Shown here one piece after another: positions 44,227 through 51,803 of a stretch of 64,000 nucleotides of DNA. The position numbers and the translations under genes were made by a program. Position 1 is the stretch's first letter. The number at the start of each line of letters is the position of its first letter. The notes under the pieces were generated by a model. The model was not told where the DNA came from. It made no database searches and was given only the letters and a program-made list of their open reading frames with translations. Location: NCBI RefSeq assembly GCF_003994335.1, contig NZ_PNQZ01000025.1, positions 124,004 through 188,003 of the forward strand. Reading direction: 5' to 3'. The stretch is from Asaia sp. W19 (GTDB taxonomy: Bacteria > Pseudomonadota > Alphaproteobacteria > Acetobacterales > Acetobacteraceae).

Positions 44227-45492
44227 TTAATTTTTATTCTTGTTTTTCAGGTGAAGGGCGGAGTTCAGAACCTTGATCACATGACCGGGCGTGATGAGCC
44301 GCGTGCACTCGAATTGCCTTTCGGTGTTCTTGTGACGGGGGCACCAGAGAAAATCATGGTGATCGAATTTCTCGCTGGCGTCGTTCCAGCAAGAATTGCA
44401 TGAGTGCCAGTTGATCACCCGGAATTCGGTGTCGAATTCATTCGTCGGGTGAGTAAAACCGGAAATCATGACAACTGGCGTACGGCTCGCCCAGGCGAGC
44501 CAGGAAAGTCCGGAAGAGAGGCCGACAAAGGCGCTTGCATGGCGCAGCCAGCGCACGCGCTCACTCAGAGGCCGATCACCTGTCTGATCTTCGGCGCCAT
44601 GGGGGATGCGGTTCCACATGATGCCGGCACCGTAATAGGGCGACTTGTCGATGCAGATGACCCGATAACCCTGCGCGCGTGCCCAGACGACCAGAGACAG
44701 CCATCCCTCGGGGTTGTTCCAGTATTTGCATTGCGTGCTCGCCTGGGTCGCGATGCAGATATAAGGTTCTCCGATCGGCGGTGTATCTGTTTCGGGAGAG
44801 CAGACAATCGGCCGTGTTTCCGCAGTCGGGACGCCAAGGATATAGGCAGCCGTCTTGTGAAGGCCGACATGGCGGAAATCAGTGGGCTGATTCAGATATT
44901 CGGGGTCATCGAAGAAAAGCCCCAGGGAATAGCTTGCATAGGCATCGTCCATGATGGCGCAGGCGCGCGCGTCACTCGCGGTCAGAAACCGGATTTCGGG
45001 ATAATTCCCTGCTAGAAGCGCGATGAGTGCGGCATCCATGATGCACACAAGAGTCGCACCATGGATCTCGCCGAAGCGCGCAGCATAGGGAAACCAGGCC
45101 AGCGCATCCCCCAGCGTACTGACCGGCATCTGGATAACCACGATTTTCCCGGCGCAGTCATAGGCATGGCTGAGCACTTCCGATCTGATGCCGGTCTCAT
45201 CCGTTTCCTCGACGAGAATATGGAAGCGGTTGAAATAGCGCTTTGACGAAGTGATGAAGCTGCCGCAGGAGCAATGGGAAAAGAGGATATTGCCGCTATC
45301 GAGATCGCTCAGTGTCAGGCACCATTCCCCGGTGCCGCGCGTGGGCAGACTGATGCGGGCGCCTGCATTGAAATCGAAACGTATGCCCGAGCTATGGGCA
45401 AGGGTGGGCAGGGTTGAAGGGGGCAGATACCCGCCATGCGGGGGCAGCTCGGGCGCTGCCTGACGTTCGATAACCTGTTCATCTGTGCCCAT
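44227..45492 (-). CDS. Autotransporter heptosyltransferase, TibC/Aah-type
   Basis: A 421-residue glycosyltransferase that in this family puts heptose from ADP-heptose on Ser residues of AIDA-type repeats. A beta-rich N-terminal region (to about 125) precedes a GT9-like double Rossmann core (MPVSTLGDALAWFPYAARF by motif: STLGDALAWFP; CIATQASTQCKYWNN; GLSSGLSWLAW). The C-terminal part has the four-Cys metal finger of TibC: CNSC (Cys365, Cys368), WCPRH and FEC. The natural acceptor is the AIDA-repeat protein encoded directly downstream. The ribosome site before 45492 is weak. Ends with a Lys/Asn run (LKNKNKN). Confidence 0.87.
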   Translation of the reverse strand: MGTDEQVIERQAAPELPPHGGYLPPSTLPTLAHSSGIRFDFNAGARISLPTRGTGEWCLTLSDLDSGNILFSHCSCGSFITSSKRYFNRFHILVEETDETGIRSEVLSHAYDCAGKIVVIQMPVSTLGDALAWFPYAARFGEIHGATLVCIMDAALIALLAGNYPEIRFLTASDARACAIMDDAYASYSLGLFFDDPEYLNQPTDFRHVGLHKTAAYILGVPTAETRPIVCSPETDTPPIGEPYICIATQASTQCKYWNNPEGWLSLVVWARAQGYRVICIDKSPYYGAGIMWNRIPHGAEDQTGDRPLSERVRWLRHASAFVGLSSGLSWLAWASRTPVVMISGFTHPTNEFDTEFRVINWHSCNSCWNDASEKFDHHDFLWCPRHKNTERQFECTRLITPGHVIKVLNSALHLKNKNKN

Positions 45493-45857
45493 GACTCGCT
45501 GTTCGTCCGGATGGTGCTTCTATTCGCCCTGCCGTGCCCTGCGTTTTCTGCCCTATGGGGATGATCGCGATGGCACGATCGAGATACGAAGACGGTGGAC
45601 AGGGTGGACGCGGTGATTCAGGAGCGGCCGATCACGGATGCGTGTGTTCGGCTCAGTCGCTGTTCCTTCGATCGGATGTGTCACGCATCGAAACCCGGTC
45701 TTCTGTTACAGCGGATATACGCCGGTAGAAGAATACGTGGGGCATGGCGCACAAGCCGGAAAGGGTTTCCAAACGCGGTTGTTGAAGACATGCTGCAAGG
45801 TGCGGCTGTCGATCCTGGCCTGACGCTGTGCCGCACAGCCTGCGCTGGAGTTTCCCG
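45493..45857. other. Divergent intergenic region heptosyltransferase / LysR
   Basis: 365 bases with no gene I can support. It must hold the promoter of the heptosyltransferase-Hint operon (minus) and of the LysR gene (plus). A frame opening at 45828 merely extends the LysR gene upstream. Confidence 0.5.
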
Positions 45858-46790
45858 ATGCGTTATACGTTGCGCCAACTCGAATATTTCGTCGCAGCGG
45901 GTGAGGCCGGATCGATCCGTCATGCCTCCGAGAAACTGTCCATTTCCCAGCCCTCGATCTCGACGGCGATTGCCCATCTTGAAATCGAACTCGGTGTGCA
46001 GCTTTTTGTCCGACATCATGCTCAGGGCCTCTCCCTGACGGGCGTTGGCCAGATACTCCTGGTCGAGGCCAAGAAAGTGCTTTCCATGGCTGAAAGCCTC
46101 CATGCCATTGCAGCCGAGGCCACCGGGCAGGTCAGGGGGCAATTGCAGGTCGGGGCGATGGTCACGCTCGCTCCCATGATTATGCCGGAGCTCGCCTATA
46201 ATTTCAGGCAGACCTTTCCCGCAGCGGAGATCAGCCAGCGCGCTGCCAACCATGAATGGCTCGGTGAAAAACTGAGCAAGGCCGAACTCGATCTGGCCAT
46301 CACTTATGATCTCGCCTTGCCTCCCGGCATCGCATTCGAACCTCTGGCCAGTCTGCCGCCCCATGCGCTGGTTGCTCAGTCTCACCCTCTCGCCGAGAGG
46401 GGAGAGGTCACGCTCGAGGAGCTGGCAGCAGAGCCACTCATCCTGCTCGACCTGCCCCTGAGCCGGCACTATTTCAATGAGCTGTTCGAGCGAGAGGGCC
46501 TGCGTCCGACCGTCTATGCGCGAGCGGCCGAGCAGGAAATCGTGCGCACCATGGTCGCGAATGGTTATGGCTATACGCTGGCCAATGTGCGCCCCCGCTC
46601 CGATCGCGCGCTGGATGGCAAGCGTCTTGTCCGGTTGCGGCTGAAGGGCGCCCATCGCCCCATGGTCATCGGCATGGCCATGCGCCAGGGAGAACGCCAG
46701 TCGCGACTTCTGGAGCATTTCATTGTGCATTGCCGTGCCTCGATTTCGGATCAGACGATTCCCGGAATGTGCCCGCTCGATGAGGGGTAG
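45858..46790 (+). CDS. LysR-family transcriptional regulator
   Basis: A 310-residue LysR regulator. HTH at residues 3-62 (LRQLEYFVAAGEAGSIRHASEKLSISQPSIS by motif: SIRHASEKLSISQPSIS). The effector-binding domain starts near 90 (GQLQVGAMVTLAPM). The start at 45858 is preferred because CTGGAG lies 7 bases before it and MRYTLRQLEYF is the usual LysR opening. It is divergent from the glycosyltransferase operon and precedes, on the same strand, the monooxygenase-deacetylase-DUF1028 genes, so either could be its target. Confidence 0.85.
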   Translation: MRYTLRQLEYFVAAGEAGSIRHASEKLSISQPSISTAIAHLEIELGVQLFVRHHAQGLSLTGVGQILLVEAKKVLSMAESLHAIAAEATGQVRGQLQVGAMVTLAPMIMPELAYNFRQTFPAAEISQRAANHEWLGEKLSKAELDLAITYDLALPPGIAFEPLASLPPHALVAQSHPLAERGEVTLEELAAEPLILLDLPLSRHYFNELFEREGLRPTVYARAAEQEIVRTMVANGYGYTLANVRPRSDRALDGKRLVRLRLKGAHRPMVIGMAMRQGERQSRLLEHFIVHCRASISDQTIPGMCPLDEG

Positions 46791-46864
46791 CGAGTTCGTG
46801 CGGCGGGGCGGGGCCTGTCGGGCAGAATGGCGCGGTAAAATCGGTCCGGGTGAACTCTTAGGAA

Positions 46865-46884
46865 AAGGCTAATCAAGGCTAATC
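46865..46884. repeat. Tandem 10-bp direct repeat upstream of the monooxygenase
   Basis: AAGGCTAATC occurs twice without a gap (46865-46874, 46875-46884), followed by AA. It lies about 100 bases before the monooxygenase start, where a regulator could bind one face of the helix. Confidence 0.5.
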
Positions 46885-46981
46885 AATTCGATTGTTTCGG
46901 CTGGCAGATCATTTCAATACAAGAACGGAAAGATCTTCTGAAAATTGGAAGAACAGATCTTTTCAACGGGAAATCTCTGAC

Positions 46982-48247
46982 ATGAAAGTTGAAATCGTCG
47001 ATACTCTCGTCATTGGCGGTGGTCAGGCCGGCGTGGCGATGAGCGAGCATCTTCGCCTGCACAATGTACCGCATCTCGTTGTCGAGCGCGGGCGTATTGC
47101 CGAAAGATGGCGAAGCGAGCGCTGGGATTCCCTCGTGGCCAACGGTCCAGCCTGGCATGACCGCTTTCCCAACAGGCATTTTGACGGTACCGCGCCTGAT
47201 GGCTTCGTGCCCAAGGAAGAGATCGCCGCTTATTTCGAGGCCTATGCACGCCAGATCGATATGCCCGTTCGCTGTGGGGTCCAGGTGCGCAAATTATCCC
47301 GTGCGTCGTCGGGGCAGGGGTTCGAGGCTCAGACGGATGCGGGTACCATTCAGGCGCGTAACGTCGTTGTGGCAACTGGCCCTTTTCAGAGGCCCCTTGT
47401 TCCTGCTCTTATCCCGCAGACCCCCAACCTGTTCCAGACCCATTCGCAGGGATATAAGAATCCTTCCCAGCTGCCTGAGGGCGGCGTGCTGGTGATCGGC
47501 GCAGGGGCATCGGGCGTACAGATTGCCGAGGAACTCAAGCGTGCGGGGCGCGCCGTCTGGCTTTCTGTCGGGCCACATGACAGGCCTGCACGGCGCTATC
47601 GCGGCAAGGATTTCGTCTGGTGGCTGGGCGTTCTGGGTATGTGGGACATGAAAACCCCGGGCCCGGGAACGGAACATGTGACGATTGCCGTCAGCGGCGC
47701 GCAAGGTGGCCACACGGTCGATTTCCGTACACTCGCCGCAAGCGGTATCACGCTCGTAGGCCGTACGCTCTCCTGCCATGAGGGTGTGCTCTCTTTCGAC
47801 ACGGATCTGCAGAAGAACATAGAGGCAGGCGATGCCAATTACCTCGCCATGCTCAATGCGGCTGATGCCTATGTTGCCGCCCAGGGGCTCGACCTGCCCG
47901 AGGAGCCGCAGGCGCATCGGATTGGCGAACTGCCGGAGTGTGTAACGGCGCCCCTGACCGAACTCGATCTGGCAAAGTCGGGGGTAACCAGCATCATCTG
48001 GGCGACTGGCTATGGCTATGACTATGGCTGGCTCGATCTGGACGTTCTGGATGCGCGCGGTGCGCCGCGCCATGAGGGGGGCGTCTCGGTTGAACCGGGG
48101 CTGTATTTCCTCGGATTGTCCTGGCTTACCCGCCGTGCCTCGCCTTTCATCTGGGGTGTATGGCATGACGCGGCCCGCCTAGCCGCGCATATCGCCCCCG
48201 ACCATTCCGCGCCGGGCCAGGCGCAGGATGATGTAATGCATGTCTGA
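46982..48247 (+). CDS. Flavin-dependent monooxygenase (CzcO/FMO-like)
   Basis: A 421-residue single-component flavoprotein. FAD-binding GGGQAG is near residue 14, the ERWRSERWDSL block matches CzcO-type monooxygenases, and the NADPH-binding VIGAGASG is near residue 175. The C-terminal ATGYGYDYGWLDL resembles the ATG motif of FMOs. It should insert one oxygen into an N- or S-containing or carbonyl substrate, unknown here. The start at 46982 (MKVEIVDTLVIGG) puts the FAD motif at a normal distance. It overlaps the next gene by 8 bases, implying joint expression. Confidence 0.83.
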   Translation: MKVEIVDTLVIGGGQAGVAMSEHLRLHNVPHLVVERGRIAERWRSERWDSLVANGPAWHDRFPNRHFDGTAPDGFVPKEEIAAYFEAYARQIDMPVRCGVQVRKLSRASSGQGFEAQTDAGTIQARNVVVATGPFQRPLVPALIPQTPNLFQTHSQGYKNPSQLPEGGVLVIGAGASGVQIAEELKRAGRAVWLSVGPHDRPARRYRGKDFVWWLGVLGMWDMKTPGPGTEHVTIAVSGAQGGHTVDFRTLAASGITLVGRTLSCHEGVLSFDTDLQKNIEAGDANYLAMLNAADAYVAAQGLDLPEEPQAHRIGELPECVTAPLTELDLAKSGVTSIIWATGYGYDYGWLDLDVLDARGAPRHEGGVSVEPGLYFLGLSWLTRRASPFIWGVWHDAARLAAHIAPDHSAPGQAQDDVMHV

Positions 48248-49385
48248 TCTTATTGCGCTGCTCTCGACCCTCGTCGGGTTTCCCAGTCTCTGCGGCACTC
48301 CGAATGGGGAAACCATCGACTGGATTGAGGCGCAGCTCCTTGCTGCGGGCGCGCGCGTACAGCGTATTCCAGGCGAAGTGCCGGATCGGTTCAGCCTGTT
48401 TGCGATCATCGGACCTGAGGCGCCGGGGGGGCTCGTACTCTCGGCCCATGCCGATGTCGTACCCGTGGCGGGTCAGGACTGGTCGAGTGACCCGTTCATC
48501 CTGACGCGCCGGGGTGACAGGCTTTATGGCCGGGGAAGCAGCGACATGAAGGGGTTTCTGGCCTGTATGCTCGATGCCGCGCAACGCGTGGCCGCGCATC
48601 CCATACCGCTTTCCAGACCGTTATACCTTGCGATTTCCCATGATGAGGAACTGGGCTGCCTGGGTGTACGCTCCCTGCTGCAGGCTCTGAGCGCGGGGCC
48701 GGACCGTGCCATACAAGGATGTATCGTGGGGGAGCCGACGCAAATGCAGGTTGCGCTCGCGCACAAGGGCAAGACAGCGTTCACGATCGCCTGTCATGGC
48801 GTCGCCGCCCATTCTGCCAATCCGGGACAGGGGCTGAACGCCATTACATTGGCAGGCTCCATGATCCATGCGGTTTCCGCGCTCCAGGAAAAGATAGAGA
48901 CAAGCGAGCGTCGGGACGGCCGCTTCGCCGTGCCATTCTCGACGGTACAGGTCGGTCTGGTGTCGGGCGGAGCAGCGCTCAATATCGTGCCCGATCATTG
49001 TGTTCTTTCTGCCGAGATGCGTCTGCTGCCGGGCTATGAACCTGGCCCCTATTTGGACTGGCTGCGGGACGCGGGCGCGCGGGCCGTGGCGGATCTGGGC
49101 GGTGGCAGGGTCGAGATTGAGGTCACGAACGCCTATCCGGGTCTGGATATGGAGCCGGGTGGCGCACTCTGCGCCACCGTTCTGCGTGAGGCCGGACGCA
49201 ATCATACCACCACGATCGATTTCGGGACCGAGGCGGGGTTGTTTCGGGAAATTCTGTCTCTGGATTGCGTGGTGTGCGGCCCAGGCTCGATCGATCGCGC
49301 GCATAAGGCGGATGAATACATCACAGAGGCCGAGCTCGAAGAGGGCGCACGTTTTGTCGATGCGCTCGTCGCGCGCCTCAGATAA
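48240..49385 (+). CDS. argE: M20 metallopeptidase family deacetylase, ArgE-like
   Basis: A 381-residue dinuclear zinc hydrolase. Metal ligands can be placed in LSAHADVVPV (His), GRGSSDMKGF (bridging Asp), SHDEELGC (general-base Glu and ligand Glu), VGEPTQMQ and near the C-terminus AHKADEYI (His). The dimerisation lid starts around residue 175. The WSSDPF and YGRGSSDMKGF text is closest to acetylornithine deacetylases. It is not next to other arginine genes but overlaps a monooxygenase and precedes a DUF1028 gene, so the substrate could be another N-acyl amino acid. Confidence 0.72.
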   Translation: MSDLIALLSTLVGFPSLCGTPNGETIDWIEAQLLAAGARVQRIPGEVPDRFSLFAIIGPEAPGGLVLSAHADVVPVAGQDWSSDPFILTRRGDRLYGRGSSDMKGFLACMLDAAQRVAAHPIPLSRPLYLAISHDEELGCLGVRSLLQALSAGPDRAIQGCIVGEPTQMQVALAHKGKTAFTIACHGVAAHSANPGQGLNAITLAGSMIHAVSALQEKIETSERRDGRFAVPFSTVQVGLVSGGAALNIVPDHCVLSAEMRLLPGYEPGPYLDWLRDAGARAVADLGGGRVEIEVTNAYPGLDMEPGGALCATVLREAGRNHTTTIDFGTEAGLFREILSLDCVVCGPGSIDRAHKADEYITEAELEEGARFVDALVARLR

Positions 49386-49425
49386 CCGCGATACCGGAAT
49401 TTCCCGGCAGGCAGGAGGGTCACCC

Positions 49426-50103
49426 ATGACGTTTTCCATCATCGCGCGCTGCGCCAGAACCGGGCAATTCGGCATGGCGGTGGCCTCGTCATCACCCGCA
49501 GTGGCCAGCCGCTGTGCTTTTGCCCGTGCCGGTATCGGGGTTGTGGCAACGCAGAACGTGACCGATCCGAGACTGGGTCCCAAAGCGCTTGCTCTGCTCG
49601 AATCAGGGGCCTCTGCGTGCGAATGTCGTGACATCATGATGCGTACCGCCGCTTTCAGTGCCTTCCGGCAAGTGTTGATTCTCGATGCGTCGGGCCGTTC
49701 AGCCTATTGGGCAGGAGAGCGTATTCTGGGGCGTCACGGTCAAGCCTCCGCAGACGATGTTTCAGCGGCCGGAAACATGCTGGCGGATGAGGAGATTCCT
49801 CGGGCCATGGTCGCGTCATTCAGCGCATCCTCCCCTGAACTCGAGCTCGGGGAGCGTTTGCTTCTCTCGATGGAAGCTGCGCTCGCCGCTGGAGGTGAAG
49901 AGGGGCCTGTCCATTCAGCAGGATTGCTCATCGTCGAGGCACAGAGCTGGCCGTTGACCGATCTGCGGGTGGACTGGAGCGAGGCGCCTCTTGCGGCCCT
50001 GCGCGGGCTGTGGGCCCTCTGGCAACCTCAGATGCATGATTACGTCACGCGGGGGCTGGACCCGACGACAGCCCCTTCTTATGGCGTGCCCGGCGATTCC
50101 TGA
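49426..50103 (+). CDS. DUF1028 family protein (Ntn-hydrolase-like)
   Basis: A 225-residue protein of DUF1028, recognised from MTFSIIARC, FGMAVASSSPAVASRC and VATQNVTDPRLGP. The family is related to Ntn hydrolases, in which the residue after the initiator Met is often the nucleophile (here Thr2). The start at 49426 has a GGAGGG ribosome site. It follows the ArgE-like gene by 40 bases. Members often accompany peptidase or amidase genes; no reaction has been proven as far as I know. Confidence 0.8.
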   Translation: MTFSIIARCARTGQFGMAVASSSPAVASRCAFARAGIGVVATQNVTDPRLGPKALALLESGASACECRDIMMRTAAFSAFRQVLILDASGRSAYWAGERILGRHGQASADDVSAAGNMLADEEIPRAMVASFSASSPELELGERLLLSMEAALAAGGEEGPVHSAGLLIVEAQSWPLTDLRVDWSEAPLAALRGLWALWQPQMHDYVTRGLDPTTAPSYGVPGDS

Positions 50104-50114
50104 GTCGCTCAATC

Positions 50115-50143
50115 GAGACGCAGGCCCACAGGGCTGGCGTCTC
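50115..50143. terminator. Convergent-gene dyad DUF1028 / GMC oxidoreductase
   Basis: GAGACGC (50115-50121) and GCGTCTC (50137-50143) pair perfectly and most of the inner AGGCCC/GGGCTG also pairs. It lies between two convergent stops and overlaps the GMC gene stop. There is no U-tract. Confidence 0.45.
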
Positions 50144-51764
50144 AGTTGCCCTGCGCCAGAATCATCCTGGCGGCCATTTCGCCGATCATCATGCTGGGCG
50201 CGCTGGTATTGCCGCTGATCAGGGTTGGCATGATCGAGGCATCGGCGATACGCAGGCCGCCTATCCCGCGCAGTTTCAGATCCGGCGTCACGACCGATTG
50301 CTCATCGATCCCCATGCGGCAGGTTCCTGCCGGGTGAAAGACCGTTGCTGCGCTCGCCCTCAGATAGGCCATGATCTCGGCAGGCGTTGTGACCGACGCA
50401 CCCGGGGCGATTTCGATACCTCGCGCGCGTGCGAAAGGCGGCTGGGAGAGAATGTGGCGGGCGATCCCGATCCCTTCGCAAAGCGTTTCGAGATCATGGG
50501 GATCCGATGCGAAATTGAAATCGATCTGAGGGTTCAGCGTGCCGTCGGTGGCCAGCCGGACTGTCCCTCGGCTTTTGGGACGGAGCACGCAGGTATGGAT
50601 GGCAAATCCATGCCCCCATTCAAAGAGCCGACCACGTGGGCTGCGATATCCCGGGACGAAATGGAACTGGATGTCCGGCACCGCACCCTCGGCCAGCTTC
50701 GTCCGGGCAAAGCCGCCGGCCTCAACATAATTCGTGGTCAGCCAGCCCTTGCGCCCGAGCGCGAACTGCCAGGGCGCGCTTAGGACCTTGGGCAAAGCGC
50801 GCGTTGAGAACCCCAATGTGCGTGGGTCGGTGGAGCGCAGGGTCACCAGACCATCCAGATGATCCTGGAGGTTCTGGCCGACGCCCGGCAAGACATGAAT
50901 GGGAGAAATCCCGGCGGCGATCAGATTGGCGCCTGATCCGATGCCCGATGCCATCAGGATCTGGGGAGATCCGATTGCGCCGGCACAGAGAATGACCTCG
51001 CGGCGGGCGCGCAATGTCTTCACTGTGCCTTCATGTTCGATCGAAATTCCGCATACGCGGCGGTTCTCGATCAGGAGGCGACGTGTCTTGGCTCCCGACA
51101 GAACGCATAATCCTGGACGCTTTCGTACAGGATGGATGAAAGCGCGGTAGGCGCTCAGGCGCAGGCCGTCGCGCTGCGTGACATCATAAATGCCCACGCC
51201 CTCGAGCTGTGCTCCGTTGAAGTCAGGATTATGCGCCAGCCCGGCTGCGATGCCCGCTGCGACGAAATCACGCGAGAGGGGGTTGATGTCGCGGGGAGTG
51301 ACGACATCGAGCGCCCCGTCGCGACCGTGGAATTCCGCTCCTGGCGCATCGACCGTTCGATGGCTGCGTTCGAGCGACCTGAACGCATCGAGCACCTGGG
51401 GCCATTCCCACCCTGTACAGCCGAGAGACGCCCAATGGTCGTAATCAGAGCGATCCCCGCGAATATAGATCATGCTGTTGAGCGTGGTGGAGCCGCCCAG
51501 GGCCTTGCCGCGTGGTACGTGAATGCGCCGATCGAGAAGGTGATGCTGCGGGGTGGAGTAGAACTGATAGGCTAGTTTCCGGCTGCGATAGAGCGTAAGG
51601 GTGCCGGCCGGGATGCTGATACGCGGCGTGCGGTCGCTCCCGCCGGCCTCGATCAGCCCCACCCGAAAGCGCCCGTCGGCGCTGAGTCGATTGGCCAGAA
51701 CGCAACCGGCCGAACCAGCGCCGATGACGAGGTAATCGAAGGTCTGGGTGAGATCATCGGACAT
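50142..51764 (-). CDS. GMC-family FAD oxidoreductase (choline/alcohol dehydrogenase type)
   Basis: A 540-residue flavoprotein. The FAD motif GAGSAGCVLANRLS is at residues 16-30, GMC signature 1 around GKALGGSTTLNSMIYIRG, signature 2 around GAIGSPQILMASGIG, and the catalytic His is in HPAGTCRMG near the C-terminus. AAGGAGG precedes the start. No signal peptide or cytochrome-binding CxxCH is seen, so it is probably cytoplasmic and not a classical membrane-bound acetic acid dehydrogenase. It is 39 bases after the TonB receptor gene and is the last gene of the minus arm of the catabolic locus. Confidence 0.87.
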   Translation of the reverse strand: MSDDLTQTFDYLVIGAGSAGCVLANRLSADGRFRVGLIEAGGSDRTPRISIPAGTLTLYRSRKLAYQFYSTPQHHLLDRRIHVPRGKALGGSTTLNSMIYIRGDRSDYDHWASLGCTGWEWPQVLDAFRSLERSHRTVDAPGAEFHGRDGALDVVTPRDINPLSRDFVAAGIAAGLAHNPDFNGAQLEGVGIYDVTQRDGLRLSAYRAFIHPVRKRPGLCVLSGAKTRRLLIENRRVCGISIEHEGTVKTLRARREVILCAGAIGSPQILMASGIGSGANLIAAGISPIHVLPGVGQNLQDHLDGLVTLRSTDPRTLGFSTRALPKVLSAPWQFALGRKGWLTTNYVEAGGFARTKLAEGAVPDIQFHFVPGYRSPRGRLFEWGHGFAIHTCVLRPKSRGTVRLATDGTLNPQIDFNFASDPHDLETLCEGIGIARHILSQPPFARARGIEIAPGASVTTPAEIMAYLRASAATVFHPAGTCRMGIDEQSVVTPDLKLRGIGGLRIADASIMPTLISGNTSAPSMMIGEMAARMILAQGN

Positions 51765-51803
51765 GGCATCCTCCTTCCTGCGTGGGGCGGGGTTCGCCTC
51801 GGT

